The notes beneath the pieces are model-generated. The model was not told the origin of the DNA and did no database searches. It worked only from the letters and a program-made list of their open reading frames with translations. A stretch of 64,000 nucleotides of DNA from Chryseobacterium aureum (GTDB lineage Bacteria; Bacteroidota; Bacteroidia; Flavobacteriales; Weeksellaceae), in NCBI RefSeq assembly GCF_003971235.1, contig NZ_CP034661.1:4836001-4900000 (forward strand), written 5' to 3'. Made by a program: the position numbers and the translations under genes. Below, piece by piece: positions 17,443 to 24,686 of the stretch. Position 1 is the stretch's first letter. Each line of letters begins with the position of its first letter.

Positions 17443-17983
17443 TAGTTTATTACTCGGATGTAGGACAAAGCATAAAATGTCTTTATATTCAAAAGAGGGT
17501 AGAACTGAAATTGAGCGTATAACACTGGATTCTGTAAAAGAGAAAACAGTGAAAGAGTCTACTAAGAAAGTAGTTGATCAAACGGTTAAAAAAAAGCTGG
17601 AAGACTTTTCCGGAGACATTCTCATTAAAGGAAAGTCAGATAGTATAAATCCTCTTATTTTTCACAATGTAGTTTCCGGTGATACACTACAAAGTATCGT
17701 CATCCGTGGTACTGCTGATTATTACATCAAAAATCATTACCGGAAATCTGCAGAAGACAAGAAAGAAAATTCCAGCGAGGAAAAAACAAACATTATCCAA
17801 GACCTGGCGAAAATGGCCGTTTCCAAGGAAACTATAAAAAAGGTTGCAGCAGAAGTTGAGAAGAAAACCAACGATATTAAAACAAAGGGCTTTCAAGCTG
17901 GATTGTGGATTGTTCTGGCTGTTTTAGGAGCCGTTGGAATCGTAATATTAGGAATTTATAAATACTTAAAGAGAAAGAGATGA
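17408..17983 (+). CDS. Probable unimolecular spanin (lipoprotein with C-terminal membrane anchor)
   Basis: Begins with a lipoprotein signal (residues 1-17, ending LLSSLLLG before Cys18), so the N-terminus should sit in the outer membrane. The middle (about 20-165) is charged and largely helical. Residues 168-185 form a membrane helix followed by KYLKRKR, which should anchor the C-terminus in the inner membrane. A single chain spanning both membranes is the design of phage T1 gp11-type u-spanins, which fuse the two membranes at lysis. ATG 17408 is chosen because the signal starts there. It overlaps holin by 35 bp and endolysin by 4 bp. Confidence 0.75.
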   Translation: MKARILIIILLSSLLLGCRTKHKMSLYSKEGRTEIERITLDSVKEKTVKESTKKVVDQTVKKKLEDFSGDILIKGKSDSINPLIFHNVVSGDTLQSIVIRGTADYYIKNHYRKSAEDKKENSSEEKTNIIQDLAKMAVSKETIKKVAAEVEKKTNDIKTKGFQAGLWIVLAVLGAVGIVILGIYKYLKRKR

Positions 17984-18474
17984 GAACATCACAAAAAGGG
18001 ATTAACCTAATAAAAGAATTTGAAAGTCTTCATGATGGAGATTTGAAAAAGCCGGGACTACAACCAAAGATGGATCCGGTGGGCATTTGGACGGAAGGGT
18101 ACGGCCGAGCAATGCGGGATGATAAAGGGAACTTTTTAAAAGGATCCGGAAACAAAGTAAATGCTGAAAAAAGAGCTACAATTCATACAGAAAAAGAAGC
18201 TGAAGTGGCGTTGAGGCAAGATTTACAGATATATGAAAATATTGTAGCAAAAAAAATAACTGTTTCAATTAATCAGAATCAGTTTGACGCTTTAGTTTCC
18301 CATACTTACAACACGGGAGGATCTGACGGATTATTCAAACTTGTGAATGACCGTGCCCCAGGTGCTTCAATCCGGAACTGGTTTATCACAAAATATATTA
18401 CAGCTCAGGGAGTGAAATTAAACGGTCTGATCCGGAGAAGAAAAGCAGAGGCTGATCTGTTCTTTTCGAATTAA
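17980..18474 (+). CDS. Endolysin, GH24 lysozyme
   Basis: Cuts the glycan strands of peptidoglycan at lysis. The T4-lysozyme-like fold is recognised from LIKEFESLHDGD (catalytic Glu15) and DPVGIWTEGYGRAM near residue 38, which supplies the Thr and the hydrophobic core. Later QNQFDALVSHTYNTGG and LIRRRKAEADLF are the usual closing helices. At 164 residues it is a single catalytic domain with no cell-wall-binding module and no signal peptide, so it needs the holin to reach the wall. ATGA overlap with the spanin gene. Confidence 0.93.
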   Translation: MRTSQKGINLIKEFESLHDGDLKKPGLQPKMDPVGIWTEGYGRAMRDDKGNFLKGSGNKVNAEKRATIHTEKEAEVALRQDLQIYENIVAKKITVSINQNQFDALVSHTYNTGGSDGLFKLVNDRAPGASIRNWFITKYITAQGVKLNGLIRRRKAEADLFFSN

Positions 18475-18510
18475 GCTGAAGTACTACAAGACCGTTTTTA
18501 AATAAAAATT

Positions 18511-18528
18511 CCCCACAATTACGTGAGG
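18511..18528 (-). terminator. Possible terminator of the 70-aa gene
   Basis: CCCCAC (18511-18516) and GTGAGG (18523-18528) pair with one mismatch. On the minus strand the stem is followed by AATTTTTATTT. It lies just after the stop of the leftward gene. Confidence 0.4.
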
Positions 18529-18532
18529 CTTT

Positions 18533-18745
18533 CTATTCAATGGTTAAATCATTTATGTTTCCATAAAGTTTTTGCAAGGCCTTTAATGCTTTTTCTGCAT
18601 CCTTTTTAGTGAAGGTTCGTTTTGCGGTATCGTTAAGCTTGTTTAGTAAGTAATTTGCCGCTGTTTCATTGTTTGGAAACATAATTTTAGCAACCTCAGA
18701 AACGTTAACTGCCTTATTATTCTTCAAGTATTCTTTCACTGTCAT
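18533..18745 (-). CDS. Small putative DNA-binding protein, 70 aa
   Basis: The only leftward gene of the prophage other than integrase. Residues 12-38 (NVSEVAKIMFPNNETAANYL) have a helix-turn-helix-like pattern, and the rest is helical and lysine-rich. Its -7 box TACCTTTG lies 4 bp before the start codon, so the mRNA should be leaderless or nearly so. It faces the 18844 gene across a promoter region with GTACATA repeats, the layout of a phage regulator and its operator. The regulatory role is inferred. Confidence 0.6.
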   Translation of the reverse strand: MTVKEYLKNNKAVNVSEVAKIMFPNNETAANYLLNKLNDTAKRTFTKKDAEKALKALQKLYGNINDLTIE

Positions 18746-18749
18746 ATAA

Positions 18750-18757
18750 CAAAGGTA
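18750..18757 (-). promoter_or_regulatory. -7 box of the leftward 70-aa gene
   Basis: Minus-strand TACCTTTG, a full match to TAnnTTTG, 4 bp before the ATG at 18745. A start of transcription 5-7 bp downstream would fall on the start codon. Confidence 0.6.
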
Positions 18758-18775
18758 AAAATAATTTTAAAATAA

Positions 18776-18813
18776 GTACATAAAATTGTGTATTTGTACA
18801 TAAAAATATGTAC
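18776..18813. promoter_or_regulatory. Candidate operator: GTACATA direct and inverted repeats
   Basis: GTACATA at 18776-18782 and again at 18796-18802, exactly 20 bp apart, with a perfect inverted copy TATGTAC at 18807-18813 (7-bp arms, AAAA centre). The palindrome overlaps the rightward -7 box; the outer repeat lies near the -33 distance of the leftward gene. One protein could therefore control both directions. Confidence 0.6.
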
Positions 18814-18818
18814 TTTTG
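18786..18818 (+). promoter_or_regulatory. Promoter of the accessory gene block
   Basis: TTG (18786-18788), 22 bp, TACTTTTG (18811-18818), a full -7 match. It lies 25 bp before the ATG at 18844 and supports that start over an earlier in-frame ATG at 18808. Confidence 0.65.
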
Positions 18819-18843
18819 TAAAAGAAACATAAACAAAATAGTC

Positions 18844-19314
18844 ATGAAATTAATCCCCCTTTCTGATTTTGTTCTGGAGCAAGAAATAAGAATGAGCAAC
18901 CCTGAAATATTTAAGTCAAAGGTATATGCTTATGCGAACTTCCTAAAACAGCCATTGACGCTGGGAATGTTTGTTCCGTGTGATGAAGACGGTAATATTA
19001 TAGATAATGAAAGTCGTTATCCATCACTTCAAGAAGCATTAAACCTGAAATTAGATGAAGATTATGCTAAAGCTGGAGAAAAGGTTTTGTTTGAAGGGTT
19101 TACACTGAGCGGTGTACAAATAGAAAATAAAGAACTTAGGCTTAGTGTCTATCTGGATACATTTGAGTTTGTTGAACATCATGAAAATGGATATAGAGGT
19201 GGATATATTGGTGAGATAGTGGAGAGTTTATCTAACTGTAGTTTGCAAATAGAACTAACCCCTTCCGCTTTAGAGGCTATAGGATTTAAAAACAGAAATT
19301 ATGAGAAGCAATAA
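18844..19314 (+). CDS. Unknown phage protein, 156 aa
   Basis: Not recognised. Soluble and acidic, beginning MKLIPLSDFVLEQE. The middle (FVPCDEDGNIIDNESRYPSL) and later strands suggest a compact alpha/beta fold. First gene of a rightward row of small genes between lysis and integrase, controlled by the operator just upstream. This is a common place for genes expressed from the prophage that alter the host, but no function can be read from the sequence. Confidence 0.7.
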   Translation: MKLIPLSDFVLEQEIRMSNPEIFKSKVYAYANFLKQPLTLGMFVPCDEDGNIIDNESRYPSLQEALNLKLDEDYAKAGEKVLFEGFTLSGVQIENKELRLSVYLDTFEFVEHHENGYRGGYIGEIVESLSNCSLQIELTPSALEAIGFKNRNYEKQ

Positions 19315-19522
19315 GCATTGGGCCGAAGATTTAAAAAAGGATGACAAGTGCAAAGCCACTATACGTCATAGAACCGATGGAACAAAAAACCGTAAAAATG
19401 TTGAAATAAGCATCATATTGAATTGTATTGAATTCGGAGTACCTTCTGTTTTGGGCAAAGATGAATATGGAATCACTTACAGAGTGCCATATAATGAGTT
19501 AGAGGCTATAGGAATAAAATAG
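19301..19522 (+). CDS. Unknown phage protein, 73 aa
   Basis: Not recognised. Overlaps the preceding gene by 14 bp, so it is probably coupled to it. Starts MRSNKHWAEDLKKDDKCKAT; basic at the N-terminus, with short strands later. The ending ELEAIGIK echoes ALEAIGFK near the end of the preceding protein, both preceded by a hydrophobic/acidic strand, so the two may share a short C-terminal module. Confidence 0.6.
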   Translation: MRSNKHWAEDLKKDDKCKATIRHRTDGTKNRKNVEISIILNCIEFGVPSVLGKDEYGITYRVPYNELEAIGIK

Positions 19523-19528
19523 TATGGT

Positions 19529-19717
19529 ATGGAGGAAAAAAAATTATACGCATTAATTGATCGGCTTCAAAAATGTTCAGAAATTAAATATCCAAATCGA
19601 AAATGGAATAATGAATTTTATTATGAATGCGCTTGGCAGTGGAGAGATAAGATTTCAGAGCTTGAAGAAAGAGTCTTACAATTGGAAAAAGAATTGAAAA
19701 TTAACCCTACGGAGTAG
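19529..19717 (+). CDS. Unknown phage protein, 62 aa, coiled-coil end
   Basis: Not recognised. Begins MEEKKLYALIDRLQKCSEIK. A tryptophan- and aromatic-rich middle is followed by a heptad-like C-terminal helix (ISELEERVLQLEKELK) that suggests oligomerisation. It lies 6 bp after the previous gene. Confidence 0.55.
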   Translation: MEEKKLYALIDRLQKCSEIKYPNRKWNNEFYYECAWQWRDKISELEERVLQLEKELKINPTE

Positions 19718-19737
19718 TCTCAACAAAAAATAAGAAT

Positions 19738-20070
19738 ATGTTAACAGGAAAAGCAAAAATAGACTTTGAGACTTGGTATTTAAAAATGCTAAGATCAAAA
19801 CCTGAAATTCAAGATAGATATTGGGATGAAAATCTTTTATCATTCTTCTGGAATTCAGATGATACAATTAGAAATGCGTACGTTTTTGATTGGCTTGAAA
19901 GTGTTAAAATATATGCTAATCACTATGCTATTACATCTATACTGTATGGGTATGAGGTCAATTTTTGGGGTATTCAACATATTAATACAGACGCAATTTT
20001 TAACACGAGAAATAAAGCTGTGACTTCTGCAATAAAAAAAGCAAACGAAATTTACAATACAACTCATTAA
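19738..20070 (+). CDS. Unknown phage protein, 110 aa
   Basis: Not recognised. Rich in aromatic residues (Trp and Tyr in FETWYLKMLRSKP and NLLSFFWNSDD), predicted mostly helical, no signal or membrane segment. Last gene before a strong terminator at 20098-20124, so it ends the accessory transcript. Confidence 0.6.
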   Translation: MLTGKAKIDFETWYLKMLRSKPEIQDRYWDENLLSFFWNSDDTIRNAYVFDWLESVKIYANHYAITSILYGYEVNFWGIQHINTDAIFNTRNKAVTSAIKKANEIYNTTH

Positions 20071-20097
20071 TTTGAGTTTTCATGGTTATTAGTTTTT

Positions 20098-20124
20098 ATC
20101 CTCGGAGAGTTCCGGGGATTTTTT
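20098..20124 (+). terminator. Intrinsic terminator after accessory block
   Basis: ATCCTCGG (20098-20105), 6-nt loop, CCGGGGAT (20112-20119) with one G-T pair, then a T run to 20124. It argues against a GTG start at 20125 for the next gene. Confidence 0.8.
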
Positions 20125-20199
20125 GTGGATAACTTTTTAATGCGTCAAGTTTTGTCGCTTTACTTATTTTGCTTTGCCGGAATAATTGTAAATTTAGTT

Positions 20200-20523
20200 A
20201 TGCAAATATCCGGAACAGTTTTAAAGATTTTTTTAGAAACAGAAAAGGATGGTTTCACAGAAAGAATCATCAGGATAAATTCTTTTGAAAAAGATCAAGA
20301 GCTGGATATATACTGTTACAATAAGCTCGCATTCAGAGCTGGGTTCTTAAATATTGGTGAGCCGGTTACTTTTGAAATCGTTTTAAGGGGTATTTCCGTT
20401 GGAAAAAAGCAGGAAACACAAATAGTATTAGTAAAACCAATTAAGCCTAATTTGATACTCACTAAAGATCATCCTATAGTGGGTGTTGAGTGGATTAGAA
20501 AAGACTCAAGGATTCCAAAATAA
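20200..20523 (+). CDS. Unknown protein, possibly OB-fold, 107 aa
   Basis: A beta-rich protein (MQISGTVLKIFLETEKDG, then ELDIYCYNKLAF and PVTFEIVLRGISVGKKQETQ). The pattern of an opening GT(V/L)xKI strand, a middle strand with an aromatic residue and a later FEI strand recalls the DUF3127/OB-fold proteins common in Bacteroidota, which is a tentative match. ATG 20200 is chosen because a terminator ends at 20124 and the upstream in-frame extension is hydrophobic and unlike the rest. Its end is 31 bp from the convergent integrase stop. Confidence 0.5.
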   Translation: MQISGTVLKIFLETEKDGFTERIIRINSFEKDQELDIYCYNKLAFRAGFLNIGEPVTFEIVLRGISVGKKQETQIVLVKPIKPNLILTKDHPIVGVEWIRKDSRIPK

Positions 20524-20554
20524 ATGGCGTAACATTTTAGCTACGCCTTCGATA

Positions 20555-21697
20555 TTAATATTCATCAAGTTTTATTTTTTTTGCTTCATCAAACCGAATG
20601 TCATTTATGAAGTTCGCGTAAATTTCTGTGATCTTCTCCGAGGAGTGTCCGAAAATTGAGCTAACCGCCTTCAAGTCTAATCCTGCTTTAAGCTTGTCGC
20701 TGCCTCCTTTGTGCTTCAGAGAATATAGCTTTTTATTAACTTTTAATTCTTTGATTACAATACGCCTCCATAGATCAGTGGGGTATTTTCTTTTTACCTG
20801 AAATGGATTTGGGCAAAAATAATTTTCGACAAGTCTAGGGGTCCTGCTCTCTGTGTTTGCTCCAAACAAATAGTAATCAGGATTAGATAAGTCAAAATTT
20901 TTGATAAGAGTTTTAATAGTACCTATAATTGGCACTACTCTGGTTTTATTATTTTTAGAATTTTTGGAGCTAACTACAATTACTTCTTTCTCAAGAATTA
21001 CATCACTGCATTTTAATTTTACCAATTCCCCTGGTCTAATTCCCATATAATAAACAACAGAACAGAATATATAATAATTCAAATGAAGAGACTTCAAATG
21101 TGAAAAAACTTTTTGATGTTCATTATCAGTCATTAAATCGTACTGCCCATTGTCTGATTCTTTAATAGATCTAATATCTCTGGCCGGAGAGGAAGTAATT
21201 ATTTCCCACTCTACAAGCTCCGTAAATATTGAACTTAAATTCCTAAGAACCTTATTATAATTTCGTGCAGACCATTCTCTTTTTTTTTTAGCAGCATCTA
21301 AAAGAGTCTTAATGTGAAAACGATCACAATCGTTAATGTTTAGTTTATCATAGCCTAATGAAGCGCAGTATGGCTTTAAAAGGCCAACAGTAAACGAATA
21401 CTCTTTATAAGATCCAGCGCTTAGAGTTGATTTTTTCTTTTCAAGACCGAAATCTAACGCTTCAGGAAGATTATATTTGACAATATTTTTTTTCGCTTTT
21501 GGGTTCCATCCTAAATTTACTTCTCTTTCTAATGTAGCCTTTAGAACTTCAGCCTTAAACATTCTTTCTTCAAATGTTTCACCCAAATTCAATCCCTTAT
21601 AGATTTTTTTAATAATTTTGCCATCGGTATATAAATAAACATACCATTTTTCATTAAGGTTTTGAGACGAAAAAATACGGACTTCTATTTTTTTCAT
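20555..21697 (-). CDS. Phage tyrosine integrase
   Basis: Site-specific recombinase that inserts and excises the phage. Residues 1-90 form an arm-binding domain, 90-180 the SAM-like core-binding domain and 185-380 the catalytic domain. Visible catalytic residues are R221 in GIRPGEL, H329 in SLKHKG, H351 in FGHSSEK and the nucleophile Y360 in TEIYANF. The usual second Arg of the HxxR motif is Gly332; many Bacteroidota integrases read HTGA here, so this may not be a loss. It is the outermost phage gene, reading inward from the right junction. Confidence 0.92.
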   Translation of the reverse strand: MKKIEVRIFSSQNLNEKWYVYLYTDGKIIKKIYKGLNLGETFEERMFKAEVLKATLEREVNLGWNPKAKKNIVKYNLPEALDFGLEKKKSTLSAGSYKEYSFTVGLLKPYCASLGYDKLNINDCDRFHIKTLLDAAKKKREWSARNYNKVLRNLSSIFTELVEWEIITSSPARDIRSIKESDNGQYDLMTDNEHQKVFSHLKSLHLNYYIFCSVVYYMGIRPGELVKLKCSDVILEKEVIVVSSKNSKNNKTRVVPIIGTIKTLIKNFDLSNPDYYLFGANTESRTPRLVENYFCPNPFQVKRKYPTDLWRRIVIKELKVNKKLYSLKHKGGSDKLKAGLDLKAVSSIFGHSSEKITEIYANFINDIRFDEAKKIKLDEY

Positions 21698-21718
21698 GAT
21701 TTAATATTAGAGTGTTAA

Positions 21719-21748
21719 TTTACTATTTTTTACTATACAAAAAGTAAA
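21719..21748. repeat. Short repeats at the integrase/host junction
   Basis: TTTACTAT occurs at 21719-21726 and 21729-21736, one helical turn apart, and an inverted AGTAAA follows at 21743-21748. They lie 22 bp upstream of the integrase start in the presumed attachment region. They may be integrase or excisionase sites, or part of the integrase promoter. The attachment core itself cannot be set without the other prophage end. Confidence 0.35.
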
Positions 21749-21801
21749 ATATTTATAAAATCCTGAAAACATGCACATTATAGCTAAAGGTAAAAAATAA
21801 C

Positions 21802-21809
21802 TAAATTTG
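21802..21809 (+). promoter_or_regulatory. -7 box before the rRNA methyltransferase gene
   Basis: TAAATTTG fully matches TAnnTTTG, with TTA (one change from TTG) 21 bp upstream at 21778-21780. It gives a leader of about 110 nt. It marks host DNA resuming to the right of the prophage. Confidence 0.5.
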
Positions 21810-21924
21810 TGCGGTTAAAAGCAAAGTATTTTACAACATTAAGAGATTGAAAAATTCAATTGGACAAGAAGTTGGATAGCTAATCTTTTAATTTTTAAAA
21901 CTTTAAATCTTTTAATGCATACTT

Positions 21925-23091
21925 ATGGATACAGAAAATATTAAAATACAGATAAAGACATTCTTCGGTTTGGAGCAGATTCTGGCAGAAGAAATCAAAA
22001 AATTAGGCGGAAGAAATGTTGAAATTAAAAACAGGGCGGTAAATTGTGAAGGAGATCTTGGTTTTCTTTATAAGATCAATTACTCTGCGAGAACAGCATT
22101 GAAAATCCTGGTGCCCATTCATGAATTCAAAGCTTTTAATCAGCATCAGTTCTATGACAGACTGTTTAAGTTTGAATGGGAAAACTTTATGGATGTTGAT
22201 CAGTCTTTCTCTATTGATGCCACCGTAAATTCTGAAACATTCAAGCATTCTCAGTTTGTGACTTTAAAAATGAAAGATGCTATTGTTGATTATTTTCAGG
22301 AAAAATTTAAAAGACGTCCGAATGTAGAAACAAGAAATCCGGATATCAAATTCCATCTTCATATCGACAGAGAACTGGTGATGATTTCCATGGATTCTTC
22401 CGGAGATCCGTTATTTAAAAGAGGATATCGAACAGAGCAGGGAGAAGCGCCTATCAATGAGGTCTTAGCAAGCGGAATGCTTCAGCTGGCAGGCTGGGAC
22501 GGAAAAGGAAATTTCCTTGATCCAATGTGCGGTTCCGGAACATTATTGATTGAAGCAGCGATGATTGCGATGGACCTTCCGGCTCAGATTTTCAGAAAGA
22601 GATTCGGTTTCCAGAACTGGAATAATTATGATGCGGATTTGTTTGCAAAGATCAAGGAATTCAGAATAAACAGAGTCAGACAATTTGACGGAAAAATTGT
22701 TGGATATGATATCGACGCAAGAATGCTGAATGCGGCAAGAATGAACATAGAAGCAGCAGAAATGGAAGATGTTATCGAGATCAAAAAACAAAACTTCTTT
22801 GATTCCAAAAAAGAACTTTTCCCTTTATTAATGGTCTTCAACCCGCCTTACGATGAAAGAATTTCCATTAATGATGATGATTTCTATAAGAAAATAGGAG
22901 ATACCTTTAAAACGCATTATCCGAATACTTTGGCCTGGCTGATCTCTTCCGATCTGGAAGCGGTGAAGAAAATCGGTCTTCGTCCTTCAAGAAAAATCAA
23001 ACTTTTCAACGGAAAGCTGGAAACAAGATTTTTACAGTATGAAATGTATGAAGGAACGAAGAAAGTGCATAAGCTGGAAGATAATAAATAG
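21925..23091 (+). CDS. THUMP-domain class I SAM RNA methyltransferase (RlmL N-terminal-like)
   Basis: Predicted to methylate a guanine N2 in 23S rRNA, as the N-terminal half of RlmL does at G2445. Residues 1-55 form a ferredoxin-like segment and 60-160 a THUMP RNA-binding domain. The Rossmann methyltransferase follows with LDPMCGSGTLLIEAA at 198-212 (SAM binding) and NPPYDERI near 306-313, the catalytic (D/N)PPY box for base methylation. At 388 residues it lacks the second RlmK-type half, which is normal for Bacteroidota. First host gene right of the prophage. Confidence 0.92.
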   Translation: MDTENIKIQIKTFFGLEQILAEEIKKLGGRNVEIKNRAVNCEGDLGFLYKINYSARTALKILVPIHEFKAFNQHQFYDRLFKFEWENFMDVDQSFSIDATVNSETFKHSQFVTLKMKDAIVDYFQEKFKRRPNVETRNPDIKFHLHIDRELVMISMDSSGDPLFKRGYRTEQGEAPINEVLASGMLQLAGWDGKGNFLDPMCGSGTLLIEAAMIAMDLPAQIFRKRFGFQNWNNYDADLFAKIKEFRINRVRQFDGKIVGYDIDARMLNAARMNIEAAEMEDVIEIKKQNFFDSKKELFPLLMVFNPPYDERISINDDDFYKKIGDTFKTHYPNTLAWLISSDLEAVKKIGLRPSRKIKLFNGKLETRFLQYEMYEGTKKVHKLEDNK

Positions 23092-23100
23092 CAAGAAAAA

Positions 23101-23532
23101 TTGTTAGGAGATTTTTTTGATCTGTTAGATACTCTATTTAGTGTGTCCGGGCTGTTTCAGAGTGGTTCGGAATCCTCATGTTCAAGTTCCGACAGGAAGA
23201 GCCTGAATTATGATGAGAAACCTCAAAAGAAAGAATCTAAGAAATCAAAATATTTCACGGAGAAAGTAAGTGCCGTAGCTTTGATATTGGCAGCATTTTC
23301 TTTTTTTATTGTTTTTAAAGACCCTTTACCTGCACAAAACTATACACAAACCTTAGTGATAGTTTCTTTAATAGGAACCGGTATTTCAGTTGTAGTGTTT
23401 TTTATTTTGTACGTTTTGGAACTTTATTATTTTAAAACCTTGTTTAAGCTGATTCTTTTCAGTTGCTCAGTAATTGTTTTTTTTATTTCGGCAGTATTAT
23501 ATATCTACTTTAGGTCAGGATTTTTTATATAG
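23101..23532 (+). CDS. Membrane protein of unknown function, 143 aa, TTG start
   Basis: Not recognised. An N-terminal LGDFFDLLDTLF helix and a Ser/Lys-rich linker are followed by three hydrophobic segments (about 58-73, 83-103 and 110-136). No ATG is available upstream in frame; the TTG at 23101 aligns exactly with the ATG of the related gene at 23602, so it is taken as the start. It lies 9 bp after the methyltransferase gene and is probably co-transcribed. Confidence 0.65.
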   Translation: MLGDFFDLLDTLFSVSGLFQSGSESSCSSSDRKSLNYDEKPQKKESKKSKYFTEKVSAVALILAAFSFFIVFKDPLPAQNYTQTLVIVSLIGTGISVVVFFILYVLELYYFKTLFKLILFSCSVIVFFISAVLYIYFRSGFFI

Positions 23533-23601
23533 TAGAACAATAGAGTATGAAGGGAGGAAGAAACTTCATAAATTGCTAGATAATAAACTTTGAGATTAAA
23601 A

Positions 23602-23778
23602 ATGTCCTGGAATTTTTTTGACCTATTTGATGTAATTTTGGATTTACTGGATCTGTTTGGTTCTGGATCAAAATCTTCACGGTCATCACAGTCAAAGCCT
23701 GAAAGAAAACCATTAAATCATAATATACTATCTCAAAGGAAAGAGTCAAAAGATTTAGATACTTTAAAGAAAAAATAA
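23602..23778 (+). CDS. Short paralogue of the preceding protein, 58 aa
   Basis: MSWNFFDLFDVILDLLDLFG and the Ser-rich, Lys-rich continuation line up with the first 50 residues of the protein at 23101, but all three membrane segments are missing. It is either a truncated duplicate or a soluble partner. The next in-frame stop comes before any hydrophobic region, and a bidirectional terminator follows 28 bp later. Confidence 0.5.
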   Translation: MSWNFFDLFDVILDLLDLFGSGSKSSRSSQSKPERKPLNHNILSQRKESKDLDTLKKK

Positions 23779-23805
23779 CTTCAGGAATAATTAAAATCAT
23801 AAAAC

Positions 23806-23838
23806 AAAACAGCTTGTACACCCTGTACAAGCTGTTTT
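23806..23838. terminator. Bidirectional terminator
   Basis: Perfect 15-bp arms AAAACAGCTTGTACA (23806-23820) and its complement (23824-23838) around CCC. It lies between the convergent 58-aa gene and the AraC regulator gene and has A/T runs on both sides. Confidence 0.88.
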
Positions 23839-23840
23839 AT

Positions 23841-24647
23841 TTATCGTGCCATGGAAGGGGCAAAACCATACTGTTTTTTAAAGGCATGTGAAAAATGGGA
23901 GAGATCTTCAAAACCCACTTCAAGGAAAACATCTGATGGTTTTTTATTCTTTTCAGACAAATGATAGTAAGCCAGTTCAAGCCGTTTCTGAGTCAGCCAT
24001 CGTTGGGGAGTGGTTTGAAAAATCCTTCTGAAATCACGATTGAACGTAGACAGACTTCTTCCTGTAAGATATCCGAAGCGTTCCAAAGGCATATTGAACA
24101 TATAATTCTTTTCCATAAAATTGACAAGATCTACTTTTCCCGGTTCATCAAAATCAGCGAGTAAAGCATCAATATCCGGCTCAAGTTCCCTGATAATACT
24201 GATTGCTTCGGTTATTTTTAAATGGGCTATATTTTCAGGAAGTGGACCTTCAATATCAAAATAAGGAATAAGAGAGGCTAGACAGCTTTTCAGAAGAGGG
24301 TGGCTGCTGAAAGTATGAATTGTTGATTCACGGTGACTGGCGTTCTTTTGGTATTTAACAGAACGGTAAAATTCTTTCAGACGTTCCGTGGTAAGATGCA
24401 TGACCACAGCTTTATGAGGAAGCCCGTCTTTGGGATAATTGATAATCGTAGCAAGATGATTTCTCGGAATCAGAAAGATATCTCCTGCCCTGAACAGATA
24501 GGTTTTATCTGCCTGAATAATTTTCGTTTCGCCTGATATGAACCACACCAGCATGTGATATTCAAAAACCGTTTCCGTTTTGAACAGCCTGTCATCATAG
24601 CTGGAAATCTTGATATCCGGTGTCAGGTAATGTATTTGGAAGTCCAT
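23841..24647 (-). CDS. AraC-family transcriptional regulator
   Basis: The N-terminal cupin-like sensing domain (about 1-130; SGETKIIQADKTYLFRAGDI, LIPRNHLATI) is followed by an AraC double helix-turn-helix (about 170-268; LERFGYLTGRSLSTFNRDFR, then a second helix pair in VFLEVGFEDLSHFSHAFKKQ). The start at 24647 gives 268 residues and lies 19 bp after a full -7 box; an upstream in-frame ATG at 24686 would lie before that box. The neighbouring SDR gene upstream in the same direction is a likely target, as AraC proteins often control adjacent oxidoreductases. Confidence 0.88.
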   Translation of the reverse strand: MDFQIHYLTPDIKISSYDDRLFKTETVFEYHMLVWFISGETKIIQADKTYLFRAGDIFLIPRNHLATIINYPKDGLPHKAVVMHLTTERLKEFYRSVKYQKNASHRESTIHTFSSHPLLKSCLASLIPYFDIEGPLPENIAHLKITEAISIIRELEPDIDALLADFDEPGKVDLVNFMEKNYMFNMPLERFGYLTGRSLSTFNRDFRRIFQTTPQRWLTQKRLELAYYHLSEKNKKPSDVFLEVGFEDLSHFSHAFKKQYGFAPSMAR

Positions 24648-24666
24648 CGTCAGAAGTTTTATATTA

Positions 24667-24674
24667 CAAATGTA
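24667..24674 (-). promoter_or_regulatory. -7 box of the AraC gene
   Basis: Minus-strand TACATTTG, a full match to TAnnTTTG, in the 39-bp gap after the SDR gene. It suggests that the regulator has its own promoter besides read-through. Confidence 0.5.
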
Positions 24675-24686
24675 TTTAAAAAACAA

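Larger units (their letters stand above)
1..21760. mobile_element. Prophage, right-hand part (HK97-type siphovirus)
   Basis: A continuous block in the canonical order packaging, head, connector, tail, lysis, accessory genes, integrase. The left end is outside the window. The right end is inferred to lie in the 100 bp between the integrase start (21697) and the promoter of the next host gene (21802). There is a long tape measure protein and a tube protein but no sheath or baseplate wedge, so the tail should be long and non-contractile. All late genes are on the + strand and no structural gene is broken, so the late region looks intact. Replication genes, a cI-like repressor and the other attachment site are not visible here. 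Confidence 0.93.

Noticed and set aside
20125..20199. GTG start giving a 132-aa protein
   Set aside because: Immediately follows the T run of a terminator; the extra residues are hydrophobic and unlike the rest. ATG 20200 starts the conserved-looking domain.
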